DNA of 38,636 nucleotides from Acidiparvus fluvialis (lineage in GTDB: Bacteria; Acidobacteriota; Holophagae; Holophagales; Holophagaceae). Shown in pieces: positions 15,597 through 25,038 of this stretch (position 1 is its first letter; each line of letters starts with the position of its first letter). The stretch is from positions 1 through 38,636 of the forward strand of contig JBFSVS010000008.1 in NCBI GenBank assembly GCA_041263285.1, written 5' to 3'. The translations under genes and the position numbers were made by a program. A model generated the notes under the pieces. The model was not told the DNA's origin. It worked only from the letters and a program-made list of their open reading frames with translations, and made no database searches.

Positions 15597-18400
15597 GTGA
15601 GTACAACCTTATAGCAGCGAGAACATAACTCCGGATGATCAATTCTTACATGGAGGCTTTCGTGTTTCCAGCATCTCGGGCACTTGGGGAGCTTGGTCGG
15701 CTCAACAGAGTACTTGATCCCCACAGAAGAAGTTGGGTATTGTGGTTCATTTTTAAGGTTTATAACGACTTCTGAACACACAAAATAGTCCTTTAGATGG
15801 TCATCGAATTCACCCAGAATCATTCTTGTTAACGGTGAGTCCTCGAGACTAATTTTCGTATCCAAACTAGTTCCAATCAGTTTCCCTGCCCTCAATGGCT
15901 CCATCGAAGCGTGAATGTCTCTTCTTAATTGCCAAAGGGAGTTCCACTTTGATATATCGATTGAAGATTTGTCAGTTAAATCGGTGAAAGTAGTTTGATA
16001 GATACTAGTCTCTGGATGAAGAATTTCCCACGCTTCACTGACGGTAAAGCAGAGGATTGGGGCAAGGGTTTTTAGGAGTGAATCTAATATCTCGTGGAGG
16101 GTGATCACATGAGAGATTCTTTTTTTGTCTTGTAGAGAATCACAGTAAAGCGAATCCTTTATGATATCAAAGTAAATACTTGACAATTCGTTTTGACAGA
16201 ATGAAAGAATAACTCGAGTGGCTTCAATATATTGGAATGATCGATAAGCTTCAATAATTTTTTTACTTTCCTCCTGAAGTCTTATTAGAATCCATTGATC
16301 GATCGGATTTCTATCAGTAAAGGGTAAGGAGTTTTCGGGAAAATTGAATCCATCCAAGGCACCTAACATAAAACGAAGTGTATTTCTTATCTTTCGATAT
16401 GAATCTGCAGAGCGATCTAGAATTTCCTTAGAGATTCGAACATCTTCATGGAAGTTAGATGTAGCTGTCCACCATCGCAGAATATCGGCTCCATAAGTTT
16501 TCAAAACTTCATCGGGGCTTACGACGTTTCCAACGCTTTTGGACATTTTTTGGCCTTTACCATCGAGAACAAACCCATGCGTAATCACGGTTGAATAGGG
16601 TCGATTTCCCGAAACGGCTAGATTAAAAAGTAAAGAACTATGAAACCATCCCCTGTGTTGATCGCTTCCTTCAAAATAAATAAAATTACCGAAATCAGAC
16701 GGAAGGATGGAAGGGTGTGTCTTCGAGATAACGTTTGCTGAGATTCCAGAATCCATCCATACGTCAAGAATATCGGTTTCTTTTTCCCACTCCATTGGAT
16801 TCATGTCAATACCACGGCATAATTCATCAACGGATACCCTATGCCAGGCCTCAATCCCCTCAACTTCAACTAATTGGGCTACTCTTTCGAAGAACTGAGG
16901 GTGCACTAAAGGCTTGCCGGATGTTTTATTTTTAAGAATAGGTATAGGGGTGCCCCAAGAACGCTGTCTTGAAATGCACCAATCCGGCCTCCCGGCGATC
17001 ATGGATGTAATACGTGACTCTCCTTGATCGGGGATCCATTGAACCTTTTTGATATTAGATAAACCCATACTTCGCAGTGTTTGATCTGACTGTGATGATA
17101 GAGTATCCATCGAGATAAACCACTGTTCGGTGGCTCGGAATAATATGGGGGTTTTCGTTCGCCAACAATGGGGATAGGAATGTCTAAGAGATTCTTGGGC
17201 GAACAATGAATTATGTTTTTTTAGTTTTTCGATAATAATTCCATTAGCTTTAAATACATTTATACCTACAAGTTCATCGTCATTCAGGTGAGGTAGATAC
17301 CTTCCATCTGCTCCAACGTATTGAAAGAGCCCAAGATGTTGCGCGACATTGAAATCGTCAACTCCATGATCTGGGGCTGTATGTACAATACCTGTTCCTA
17401 CATCTGAAGTTACGTGGTCAGCTAGTAAAAATGGAGATGGTCTATCTATCCAAGGATGAACGGCGGACACATCAGATAAGAGGGCGCCTTTAAAGGCATC
17501 TCCCATTTTTGCTTTTGAATCAAAAAGCTGTTGATTAATCTTATCTTTGAGTTCATAGGCGACTAGGTAACTTTTGGTATCAACCGTAAGAAAACAATAA
17601 TCGAGATTCGGATTTACCGACAACGCTTTATTGCTGGGTAAAGTCCAAGGAGTTGTAGTCCAAGCTAAGGCATAACAATTCAACGGAAGTTTAATGGAGA
17701 GATTTGGATTTGGTTCGATTTTGAAAGAAACTGTAACAGCGATTGTTTCGTGGAGATCGTATTCTACTTCAGCTTCGGCTAAGGCCGTCCTAGCACCGTA
17801 ACTCCAATGGACTACTTTAAGTTTCTTTGTAATGAGACCTATACTAAATAATTTTCCTAAATTGCGTATCGTTTCCGCCTCGTAGCGTGGCGCCATAGTG
17901 GTATAGGGATTCTTGAAGTCACCGAGAACTCCTAGTCTCTGAAAGTCCTTTGATTGAGTATTTATCCAATTTGTAGCGTAATCTCTGCACTTCTTTATAA
18001 AAATTTCTTTAGAGAGATCTTTTCTTGAACTACCAAGTTCTTTTTCAACTGCATGCTCGATAGGAAGACCATGGCAGTCCCAGCCAGGTATAAAGGGCGA
18101 CTCGTATCCATCGAGCCACATAGATTTAACAACAAAGTCTTTTAGGATTTTATTGAGTGCATGACCGATATGAATATGGCCATTAGCATACGGAGGTCCA
18201 TCATGAAGAATTCGTCGGCCTTTACCGATACCCCTTTGATTTTGTTCTCTTTTGGTCTTTTCAATGGAAGCATAGGTTCCCTTCTGATCCCATTTCTCAA
18301 CCAACTTAGGCTCTCTTTGGGGGAGATCAGCTTTCATTGGAAAACTAGTTCGTGGTAAAAATACAGAATATTTTTTTGCCGGTAAATCTTCTTTTGGCAT
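15593..18400 (-). CDS. ileS: Isoleucyl-tRNA synthetase
   Basis: Charges tRNA-Ile. 935 residues, full bacterial length. The class I HIGH motif is in GHIHIGHALNK, the editing-domain signature TTPWTLPSNKAL is present, and KMSKSVGN supplies the KMSKS loop. A C-terminal zinc site (CPRCW and CSRCY) marks the zinc-containing bacterial type. ATG at 18398-18400 has AAGGAG at ideal spacing. The gap to the upstream biotin-carrier gene is 69 bases, too short for a T-box leader, and none is seen. Confidence 0.98.
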   Translation of the reverse strand: MPKEDLPAKKYSVFLPRTSFPMKADLPQREPKLVEKWDQKGTYASIEKTKREQNQRGIGKGRRILHDGPPYANGHIHIGHALNKILKDFVVKSMWLDGYESPFIPGWDCHGLPIEHAVEKELGSSRKDLSKEIFIKKCRDYATNWINTQSKDFQRLGVLGDFKNPYTTMAPRYEAETIRNLGKLFSIGLITKKLKVVHWSYGARTALAEAEVEYDLHETIAVTVSFKIEPNPNLSIKLPLNCYALAWTTTPWTLPSNKALSVNPNLDYCFLTVDTKSYLVAYELKDKINQQLFDSKAKMGDAFKGALLSDVSAVHPWIDRPSPFLLADHVTSDVGTGIVHTAPDHGVDDFNVAQHLGLFQYVGADGRYLPHLNDDELVGINVFKANGIIIEKLKKHNSLFAQESLRHSYPHCWRTKTPILFRATEQWFISMDTLSSQSDQTLRSMGLSNIKKVQWIPDQGESRITSMIAGRPDWCISRQRSWGTPIPILKNKTSGKPLVHPQFFERVAQLVEVEGIEAWHRVSVDELCRGIDMNPMEWEKETDILDVWMDSGISANVISKTHPSILPSDFGNFIYFEGSDQHRGWFHSSLLFNLAVSGNRPYSTVITHGFVLDGKGQKMSKSVGNVVSPDEVLKTYGADILRWWTATSNFHEDVRISKEILDRSADSYRKIRNTLRFMLGALDGFNFPENSLPFTDRNPIDQWILIRLQEESKKIIEAYRSFQYIEATRVILSFCQNELSSIYFDIIKDSLYCDSLQDKKRISHVITLHEILDSLLKTLAPILCFTVSEAWEILHPETSIYQTTFTDLTDKSSIDISKWNSLWQLRRDIHASMEPLRAGKLIGTSLDTKISLEDSPLTRMILGEFDDHLKDYFVCSEVVINLKNEPQYPTSSVGIKYSVEPTKLPKCPRCWKHESLHVRIDHPELCSRCYKVVLT

Positions 18401-18469
18401 TAAACTCCTTCCGCCGTCGTGCGTTCGGTTTATTTAATACTCTTACAAGAGGAGAGTTTTGTCTAGTAT

Positions 18470-19000
18470 CTATTCTTTTTTTAGATGAGGAATAATTTCT
18501 ATCATTGAAACAGAGGGGTCAACAACGGAACCCTCAGAGACCGAAATGAACTTAATTTTACCCTCTATACTCGCTTTAATCTCGTTCTGCATCTTCATGG
18601 CTTCTAAAATCAAAAGCGTATCTCCCGGCATTACGGAATCATTAGTTTTAGCCAGGATTTTAATGACCCGTCCAGGCATTGGAGGAAAGATTTTCTCGGA
18701 GCCTCCTGAGACAGCCGTATGGGCATCCAAAGGCTGTTTGATGGGATTAATAAGTTCAACCTTGATATCTTGATTTTTGAATAAGAGCCTGAAAATCGAT
18801 AAATAGTTTTTATCTGACTTAATTTTATCAGTCTTAATTTCATAGACTTTTCCATCAATGGATATTGAGTATAAATTGGTGCTGATTTCAGCTATTTGAA
18901 CTAAATATTTCTGATCCCCAATCTTTAGTTCGTATGCATCACCATTTGATAGAAGAATTACCTCAAGGGTTTGATCTTGGTATTTCCAGAGCCGTTTCAT
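18470..19000 (-). CDS. Biotin carboxyl carrier protein of an acyl-CoA carboxylase type
   Basis: 176 residues. The C-terminal part (about 100-170) is a biotinyl domain with the biotin-lysine motif EAMKMQNEI and a PMPGRV segment at its start. The N-terminal 90 residues form a beta-rich region resembling the BT domain that links carboxylase to carrier in propionyl-CoA or methylcrotonyl-CoA carboxylase alpha chains, rather than the Ala/Pro-rich tail of AccB. With the biotin carboxylase gene 4 bases upstream it looks like a split alpha subunit. Exact acyl-CoA substrate unknown. Confidence 0.88.
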   Translation of the reverse strand: MKRLWKYQDQTLEVILLSNGDAYELKIGDQKYLVQIAEISTNLYSISIDGKVYEIKTDKIKSDKNYLSIFRLLFKNQDIKVELINPIKQPLDAHTAVSGGSEKIFPPMPGRVIKILAKTNDSVMPGDTLLILEAMKMQNEIKASIEGKIKFISVSEGSVVDPSVSMIEIIPHLKKE

Positions 19001-19004
19001 GAGT

Positions 19005-20504
19005 TCACTGCGTTCCTAGTCTGTTAAAAATTCCGCCAGTTCTTGGAGCCGCCCAAGATGAAGTTCCAGATTCAATAGTATTTGGAACTGATGTGGATTT
19101 AATTTCTTCTAGTAAAGCAACTGCCAGTGCAAAGGGGATGATCTCGTTAGGGAATGTTGTCGATATCCAAAATGGTTTATCGAGGAAACTAGTATCAAAA
19201 AGGCCTTTTTTAAAATCTTCATTATCCATAAGGGTTCGATGAAATTGTAGATTCGTACGAATACCCCCCACTTGATATTCGCAAAGAGCTGACTTCATTC
19301 TTCCAATAGCGGATGCTCGATCGGGGCCCCAAACACTAAGTTTTGAAATCATGGGATCGTAATAAGTAGAGACTTCACTTCCCTCATAAACACCTGCATC
19401 GTTTCGAACATAGGGCCCCGAAGGGGTGGTCATGTAGGTGATTTTACCGGGACTCGGTATGAATTTTCGATCTGGGTCTTCAGCGTATATACGACATTCG
19501 ATCGACCAACCTTGGAAAGGAATTTGATCTTGTTTTAAGGGTAAACTTTGACCCTCGGCAACCATAATTTGCCAGGCAACAAGATCTTGGGCGGTCACCC
19601 ATTCTGTAACTGGATGTTCTACCTGAAGTCGAGTGTTCATCTCTAGAAAATAGAAATGTTCATCTTTGTCAACTAAGAATTCGACAGTGCCGGCTCCGAC
19701 GTATTGAACAGCCTTAGCAACCTTAAGGGCGGCCTCACCCATCGCCTTTCGGGTTGCGGGACTGATGAAGGGAGAGGGGCATTCTTCGATGACCTTTTGA
19801 TGGCGCCTCTGAATTGTGCACTCTCGCTCCCAAAGGTAGACTAGGTTACCCTTGGTATCGCCAAAAACTTGAATTTCAATATGCCTAGGCGCAACGATGG
19901 CTTTTTCAACATAGACTGAATCATCTCCAAAAGCGTTGAGAGCCTCACTTCGGGCACGCTGAAGGGAACTGAGAAACTGGGATTCGGAAGATACCAATCT
20001 CATCCCCTTCCCTCCGCCGCCCATGGCAGCTTTGAGCATGATTGGGTAGCCAATTTTTTGGCACTCGATGAGAAGATCCTCGTCTTTCAGTGTCTCTTGA
20101 ATGCCAGGAACCACCGGACAACCAGAGGCAATAGCCACTTTCCTTGCACTAGTTTTGGAGCCCATCAGTCGAATTGACTCTTCGCTTGGTCCTATGAATG
20201 CAATGCCTGCTGATCGGATTTTTGCAACGGCATCAGCATTTTCACTCAAAAAGCCATAACCCGGGTGTATTGCATCGACCCCCGCATGCTTTGCTATTTC
20301 AATGATCTTGGAGACAACGAGATAGCTTTCAGAAGATGGAGCTGGACCGATACAGTAAGCTTCATCAGCTAACCTTACATGTTGAGACTTACGGTCGATT
20401 TCTGAATAAACAGCAACTGTTTTGATACCAAGCATCGCACAAGTTCTCATGACTCGGCAGGCTATCTCACCTCTGTTAGCAACTAGAATTTTCTTAATAG
20501 TCAT
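19005..20504 (-). CDS. accC: Biotin carboxylase subunit (AccC type)
   Basis: ATP-dependent carboxylation of biotin on the carrier protein encoded next to it. 499 residues: N-terminal pre-ATP-grasp fold (KILVANRGEIACRV), ATP-grasp loop MLKAAMGGGGKGMRLV, metal/catalytic block FLEMNTRLQVEHPVTE and C-terminal YDPMISKL, with a tail about 45 residues longer than E. coli AccC. No carboxyltransferase gene is in the window. The start codon is divergent from the small lipoprotein gene with 17 bases between them. Confidence 0.95.
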   Translation of the reverse strand: MTIKKILVANRGEIACRVMRTCAMLGIKTVAVYSEIDRKSQHVRLADEAYCIGPAPSSESYLVVSKIIEIAKHAGVDAIHPGYGFLSENADAVAKIRSAGIAFIGPSEESIRLMGSKTSARKVAIASGCPVVPGIQETLKDEDLLIECQKIGYPIMLKAAMGGGGKGMRLVSSESQFLSSLQRARSEALNAFGDDSVYVEKAIVAPRHIEIQVFGDTKGNLVYLWERECTIQRRHQKVIEECPSPFISPATRKAMGEAALKVAKAVQYVGAGTVEFLVDKDEHFYFLEMNTRLQVEHPVTEWVTAQDLVAWQIMVAEGQSLPLKQDQIPFQGWSIECRIYAEDPDRKFIPSPGKITYMTTPSGPYVRNDAGVYEGSEVSTYYDPMISKLSVWGPDRASAIGRMKSALCEYQVGGIRTNLQFHRTLMDNEDFKKGLFDTSFLDKPFWISTTFPNEIIPFALAVALLEEIKSTSVPNTIESGTSSWAAPRTGGIFNRLGTQ

Positions 20505-20521
20505 AACATCTAGATTAAGGC

Positions 20522-20644
20522 ATGATAATTATTATGGTCCCTAAATTTATCGTCTTATTGGTACTAACTTCATTGTTGAGTGGAATTACCGCTTGTGGAT
20601 TCAAAGCAGACCCTATGCCTTCCAGAAAGATTGTCACAAAATAA
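20522..20644 (+). CDS. Small LptM-like lipoprotein
   Basis: A 40-residue frame: short N-terminus with a lysine (MVPK if started at ATG 20534), hydrophobic core IVLLVLTSLLSG, then a lipobox ITAC with C25 followed by GFKADPMPS. The C-G-x-K-x-x-P arrangement resembles the start of mature E. coli LptM (YifL), a tiny lipoprotein that assists LptD maturation. Lipidation should give a mature peptide of only 16 residues. AAGG at 20517-20520 is too close to 20522 and rather far from 20534, so the start is uncertain. rpoZ follows after 53 bases. Similarity is over a very short span. Confidence 0.5.
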   Translation: MIIIMVPKFIVLLVLTSLLSGITACGFKADPMPSRKIVTK

Positions 20645-20697
20645 CCCTTATAGATGCTAGACTTAAATTCTGTCTTTATTGATCTTAGGAGTATTTT

Positions 20698-20982
20698 ATG
20701 CCTCGACGTACAATAGTACGCATTCCCCAAGAAATTGACAATAAGTACAGGTTTGCAGTGATTACTGGTCGTCGCTGCGCCCAACTCCAAGAAGATGCCT
20801 ATCCTAAAATAGAAGTTGTTGTTCCGGTGGCCAAGAACGGCCAACCGCAGGATGCTCCTAGGCTAGCTAGTTTTTGGTCAAATGTTGCTATTCAAGAAGT
20901 TGAACAAGATAAAATTGCTTGGGAAGAACGTAAAGTCGAAGAACCAGGTGATATTTTCGAGACCCCTATTTCGATTGAATAA
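20698..20982 (+). CDS. rpoZ: RNA polymerase omega subunit
   Basis: 94 residues. The segment DNKYRFAVITGRRCAQLQED (about 13-32) matches the omega core where an arginine-rich helix packs on the beta-prime C-terminus; the C-terminal half is acidic and poorly conserved, as usual. ATG 20698 follows AGGAG by 6 bases. It precedes mqnE on the same strand. The divergence from proteobacterial omega is considerable but length and core fit. Confidence 0.82.
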   Translation: MPRRTIVRIPQEIDNKYRFAVITGRRCAQLQEDAYPKIEVVVPVAKNGQPQDAPRLASFWSNVAIQEVEQDKIAWEERKVEEPGDIFETPISIE

Positions 20983-21023
20983 TTACTAACTTAAAACGTT
21001 CCGCATTTTGTTTGGCTTACTGT

Positions 21024-22157
21024 ATGACTAGTGATCACGCAATCCTTCGTGGTATCCGTGATTCTAGTCTTAAGAACGTTGCACAAAAGGTACTTAATGG
21101 GCAGAGGCTGAACATTGAGGACGGGCTCCTTCTCTACACTACCAATGATTTATCTTCCCTAGGGTCCCTAGCGAATCACGTAAGACTAAGAAAACATGGT
21201 CTTAAGACGTTCTATGTCCACAGTCGCAGGCTCTCCTATACAAATATCTGCTATACCCACTGCCAATTCTGTGCGTTCCAGGCTAAGCCGGGCGATCCCA
21301 GAGCGTATGTGCTTACAGCCGAGGATATTATCAAGGATTTATCTTCGGACGTTAATAAGGGAGTTCGGGAACTCCATATGGTTGCTGGTCATTACCCGAA
21401 ACTTAAAATTGATTATTTCGAAGATTTATTTATAAAGATTAAGCAGAAATTTCCCGATATCCATTTGAAAGTTTTTACTATGGTTGAAATGGATTATTAC
21501 GCTCGTGTAAGTGGGATATCTATAGAGGAATTTCTCGATCGATGCATTGCTGCGGGTCTGGAAAGTTGTCCGGGTGGAGGTGCTGAGATTTTTGATGAGG
21601 AAATAAGACAAAAGATTTGTATTGGGAAAAAAGATGCGGAGATTTGGCTAAATAATGCGAGAATTTGTCACAAAAAGGGGTTGAAAACTAATTGCACAAT
21701 GCTGTATGGACACATCGAAAAGCCCTTACATAAGATCGATCATCTTAACCGACTCCGGACTCTACAAGATGAGACAAACGGCTTTCTTGCATACATTCCC
21801 TTGGCTTATCAAATTGAGGATAATGAATTAGGGAGAACATACCCAATCCGAGAAACAACAGGGTATGCAGATCTTCGAGAAATTGCTGTGGCTAGATTAT
21901 TTTTAGATAATATTCCGCATATTAAAGCGTACTGGGTCATGATCACCGAAGGGCTCGCGCAAGTTGCACTTTCGTTTGGAGCCAATGATCTCGATGGAAC
22001 TATCATTCAAGAAGAGATAGCTCACAATGCTGGAGCTAAGACCCCGCAAATGCTTACGAAGCAGAGACTTCAAGATTTGATCTCTTCAGCTGGCTACATA
22101 CCTTCAGAGAGAGATCATCTCTACCGGGAGTATGCACAGCCATCTGCGGCTATTTAA
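21024..22157 (+). CDS. mqnE: Aminofutalosine synthase (radical SAM)
   Basis: Couples 3-enolpyruvyl-benzoate to SAM to form aminofutalosine, first radical step of futalosine menaquinone synthesis. The radical-SAM motif CYTHCQFC (CX3CX2C) is present, followed by AFQAKPGD, a glycine-rich CPGGGAEIF block and a C-terminal GAND-LDGT-EEIAHNAGA region that distinguishes MqnE from MqnC. ATG 21024 is chosen; an in-frame TTG at 21012 would add four residues, and neither has a clear Shine-Dalgarno. fthC follows after 2 bases. mqnC is at 32005-33123, but mqnA, mqnB and mqnD are absent from the window. Confidence 0.94.
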   Translation: MTSDHAILRGIRDSSLKNVAQKVLNGQRLNIEDGLLLYTTNDLSSLGSLANHVRLRKHGLKTFYVHSRRLSYTNICYTHCQFCAFQAKPGDPRAYVLTAEDIIKDLSSDVNKGVRELHMVAGHYPKLKIDYFEDLFIKIKQKFPDIHLKVFTMVEMDYYARVSGISIEEFLDRCIAAGLESCPGGGAEIFDEEIRQKICIGKKDAEIWLNNARICHKKGLKTNCTMLYGHIEKPLHKIDHLNRLRTLQDETNGFLAYIPLAYQIEDNELGRTYPIRETTGYADLREIAVARLFLDNIPHIKAYWVMITEGLAQVALSFGANDLDGTIIQEEIAHNAGAKTPQMLTKQRLQDLISSAGYIPSERDHLYREYAQPSAAI

Positions 22158-22159
22158 TT

Positions 22160-22696
22160 ATGGATAAAGTTCAACTTCGAAAAGATCTCCTCAAACAGAG
22201 GGATGGATTATCTGAAGAATTAAGGTTATTCATAAGTACGAAAGTCACTGAGCATTTGAGGACGTACATCGAAGCCAGTAAGGTGAACAAGATCGGGTCA
22301 TACTCGCCTATTCAAGGTGAGATAGACATAGAGGAAATTGAGAATAGAATGCCTAGAGTGAGATTTTACTTCCCCAAGGTAGTAGATCCTTACTCAAAAC
22401 TTCTGGGCTGGGGTGTAAGGCCTTTAAAGCCAGGATTCAAAAATATTAATGAGCCCACAGAAGCGTCTGTAAACCAAGACCTCGATATGCTTCTCGCTCC
22501 CTGCATTGGCTTTAATGACGATGGTTATCGATTAGGCTACGGAGGAGGCTTCTATGATCGCTACTTGAATTCGTTACAAGTAAAGCCCCATATTGTAGGA
22601 ATATCATATGCTCTTTCTCGGGTAAGATTTTCACCAGAGGTTCACGATCATAAACTTGATGCGGTCATCACAGAGTCAGGTATTACCTTCTTCTAA
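22160..22696 (+). CDS. fthC: 5-formyltetrahydrofolate cyclo-ligase
   Basis: Converts 5-formyl-THF to 5,10-methenyl-THF with ATP, cytosolic. 178 residues; the signature GYRLGYGGGFYDRYL near 125-139 is the ATP/folate loop, and the N-terminal LRKDLLKQRD helix is typical. It starts 3 bases after mqnE. Its last 21 bases overlap, tail to tail, the end of yhbY on the other strand. Confidence 0.93.
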   Translation: MDKVQLRKDLLKQRDGLSEELRLFISTKVTEHLRTYIEASKVNKIGSYSPIQGEIDIEEIENRMPRVRFYFPKVVDPYSKLLGWGVRPLKPGFKNINEPTEASVNQDLDMLLAPCIGFNDDGYRLGYGGGFYDRYLNSLQVKPHIVGISYALSRVRFSPEVHDHKLDAVITESGITFF

Positions 22697-22990
22697 TAGA
22701 AACTTGGTTTTATCAAGTGGTTTGCTCTTAAACAAGATGAGCGTGTGTCCAATGCGATCTACAATGTTAATCCTTTCTGGTATGGCGCATATGGCGTTTT
22801 CGATTAGTTCATGATTTTCCCATGCTATTTTTGAGAGTTTACATTTAATAAGTTCCTTGTTGTTGATGACTAGCAATAGTTCTGACACGAAAGAAGGAGT
22901 AACCCCTTCCTTACCAATAATGAGAACTGGTTTTAAGTGATGGGCCTGTGATTTTAAATATTTTCGATTTTTAGGGGTAAGAGGGAGCAT
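22676..22990 (-). CDS. yhbY: YhbY-like CRM-domain RNA-binding protein
   Basis: 104 residues from ATG 22988-22990, beginning MLPLTPKNRKYLKSQAHHLK, then the CRM-domain glycine loop IIGKEGVTP. YhbY-type proteins associate with the pre-50S ribosomal subunit. A longer reading frame opens at 23044, but that ATG lies deep in uvrB; GAGGA about 10 bases before 22990 supports the shorter protein. It overlaps the uvrB 3' end by 20 bases in another frame and the convergent fthC by 21. Confidence 0.9.
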   Translation of the reverse strand: MLPLTPKNRKYLKSQAHHLKPVLIIGKEGVTPSFVSELLLVINNKELIKCKLSKIAWENHELIENAICAIPERINIVDRIGHTLILFKSKPLDKTKFLLEEGNT

Positions 22991-25019
22991 CAGGTGAGTC
23001 CTCAGGTTCAATGGACGGGGCAAAAGTAAGTCTTTGTTGCTCAATTCGCTTGATTTTATCCCTTACATTAGCAGCAGCTTCAAATTTCATCTCTAAAGCT
23101 AGCTGTTTCATTTGGGATTCTAAAGAAAATACCATTTCTCGATATTCATCATCCTTGGCAAAAACTACAGGATCAATTGGTTGATCAAGACTTTTAATCA
23201 TTGGAGATACAAATTCATCAGAGAAGGCTGAGCCCATAACGTCATCGATCCTCTTAATTATGGATTGAGGTGTAATGTTGTTTTCCTTATTGTGCTGAAG
23301 TTGCTTAGCTCTTCTTCGGTTAGTTTCATTTATGGCGTATTTCATCGATTCGGTTGTACGATCCGCATAAAGAATAACCTTTCCCTTGATGTTTCGGGCT
23401 GCACGTCCGATAGTCTGAATTAAAGAACTTTTACTTCTCAAATATCCCTCCTTATCAGCATCTAGGATTGCTACTAGAGCTACCTCTGGGAGATCCAAGC
23501 CTTCTCGAAGTAAATTGATACCAATAAGGACATCGAAGACCCCTTTTCTTAAGTTTTTTAGCAACTCAACTCGCTGGAGAGTATCAATTTCACTGTGCAT
23601 ATACTCGGCTCTTATACCCAGCTCCGAACAATAAGACGCCAGTTGTTCAGCTAATTTTTTAGTGAGTACGGTCACGAGCACCCGGTGATTCTCCTTGGTG
23701 ACACTTCGAATAGTATCGATAAGGTCATCAACTTGATTGCCAAGGGGTCTTACAATAATCTCAGGGTCTACGAGACCCGTAGGCCGAACTACTTGCTCAA
23801 CTACGACTCCTTCTGATTTATCAAGTTCATATGGGCCTGGAGTGGCTGATACAAAAATGATTTGTTTGACCTTTTTTTCAAATTCAGAAAACTTCAATGG
23901 GCGATTGTCTAGGGCTGATGGAAGACGGAAGCCATAATCAACGAGCGTCTGCTTTCGACTTCGATCACCGTTATACATTCCATTTAGTTGACCAATAGCC
24001 ACATGGCTTTCATCCATAAATAGCAGGAAATCATCAGGGAAATAGTCAAGCAGCGTATTTGGGGGTTGTCCTGCCTTTCGGCTATCTAAAAAACGGCTAT
24101 AGTTTTCGATACCTGAACAATAACCCATCTCTCGCATCATCTCAATGTCATAACTGACCCGCTGATGTAAACGTTGTGCCTCAACGATTTTGCCTAACCT
24201 CTTGAAATTGTTCTCTTGGTTTTCTAGTTCTAAACTTATTTCATTAATAGCACTCTTGAGAGTTTGATCTGGAGTTACATAATGAGTTTTGGGCCATATA
24301 GTTATTTGAGTTCGATTTTCAAGAATCTTACCGGTTAGAGGATCAATCAGGGATAGCTTTTCAATCTCGTTGTCGAACAAATGGATACGATAAGCTACAT
24401 CCTCATAAGCTGAGTGAATATCGATCATGTCTCCACGAACCCTGAACATACCCCGGTCGAAAGCAATATCATTTCGTAGATACTGGATGGCTACTAAATC
24501 CCGGAGCAAAATGGATCGATCAATACGACTACCTATTTCAAGTTTTATGGCTAAATTCAAGTAAGCGGTAGGGTTACCAAGACCATAGATGCAGGAAACA
24601 GAGGCTACAACGATCGTATCTCGGCGCTCATAGAGATTTCTAGTTGCACTTAGTCTAAATTTCTCGAGCTCTTCGTTTATCTTTGCATCTTTTTCTATAA
24701 ATAAATCACGTTGAGGAACATATGCCTCTGGTTGATAGTAGTCATAATAACTTACAAAATATTCGACTGCATTCTCTGGAAAGTATTGCTTAAACTCAAC
24801 GTACAATTGCGCTGCCAAAGTCTTGTTAGGGGCAAAGATTAACGCAGGACGATTAAGCTCCGCTATTACCGAAGCCATTGTGAAGGTTTTTCCTGAACCC
24901 GTAACTCCCAAAAGAGTTGAGTAGGGATCTCCATTATTAAGGGATTCTACAAGACTCTTAATGGCATTGGGTTGATCACCTGAGGGTGTATAGGGTGAGC
25001 AAAGCTTAAAGTTGCTCAT
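22971..25019 (-). CDS. uvrB: Excinuclease ABC subunit B
   Basis: DNA-damage verification helicase of nucleotide excision repair. 682 residues, full length. Walker A GVTGSGKTF near 39-47, the beta-hairpin region YYDYYQPEAYVPQ, DESHVAIGQ as Walker B, helicase motif VI region QTIGRAARN and a C-terminal UVR motif (MKQLALEMKFEAAANVRDKI region) for UvrA/UvrC contacts. It starts 19 bases after fabF, and yhbY overlaps its end. Confidence 0.98.
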   Translation of the reverse strand: MSNFKLCSPYTPSGDQPNAIKSLVESLNNGDPYSTLLGVTGSGKTFTMASVIAELNRPALIFAPNKTLAAQLYVEFKQYFPENAVEYFVSYYDYYQPEAYVPQRDLFIEKDAKINEELEKFRLSATRNLYERRDTIVVASVSCIYGLGNPTAYLNLAIKLEIGSRIDRSILLRDLVAIQYLRNDIAFDRGMFRVRGDMIDIHSAYEDVAYRIHLFDNEIEKLSLIDPLTGKILENRTQITIWPKTHYVTPDQTLKSAINEISLELENQENNFKRLGKIVEAQRLHQRVSYDIEMMREMGYCSGIENYSRFLDSRKAGQPPNTLLDYFPDDFLLFMDESHVAIGQLNGMYNGDRSRKQTLVDYGFRLPSALDNRPLKFSEFEKKVKQIIFVSATPGPYELDKSEGVVVEQVVRPTGLVDPEIIVRPLGNQVDDLIDTIRSVTKENHRVLVTVLTKKLAEQLASYCSELGIRAEYMHSEIDTLQRVELLKNLRKGVFDVLIGINLLREGLDLPEVALVAILDADKEGYLRSKSSLIQTIGRAARNIKGKVILYADRTTESMKYAINETNRRRAKQLQHNKENNITPQSIIKRIDDVMGSAFSDEFVSPMIKSLDQPIDPVVFAKDDEYREMVFSLESQMKQLALEMKFEAAANVRDKIKRIEQQRLTFAPSIEPEDSPDAPSYP

Positions 25020-25038
25020 ACGCTATTTTCCCAACAAT

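Noticed and set aside
18401..18469. T-box leader for ileS
   Set aside because: Only 69 bases separate the genes, and no T-box sequence or terminator/antiterminator structure is visible.
20515..20844. Minus-strand 109-residue frame over the small lipoprotein and rpoZ
   Set aside because: Overlaps rpoZ, which has a clear ribosome site and family match; the frame has no recognisable motif.
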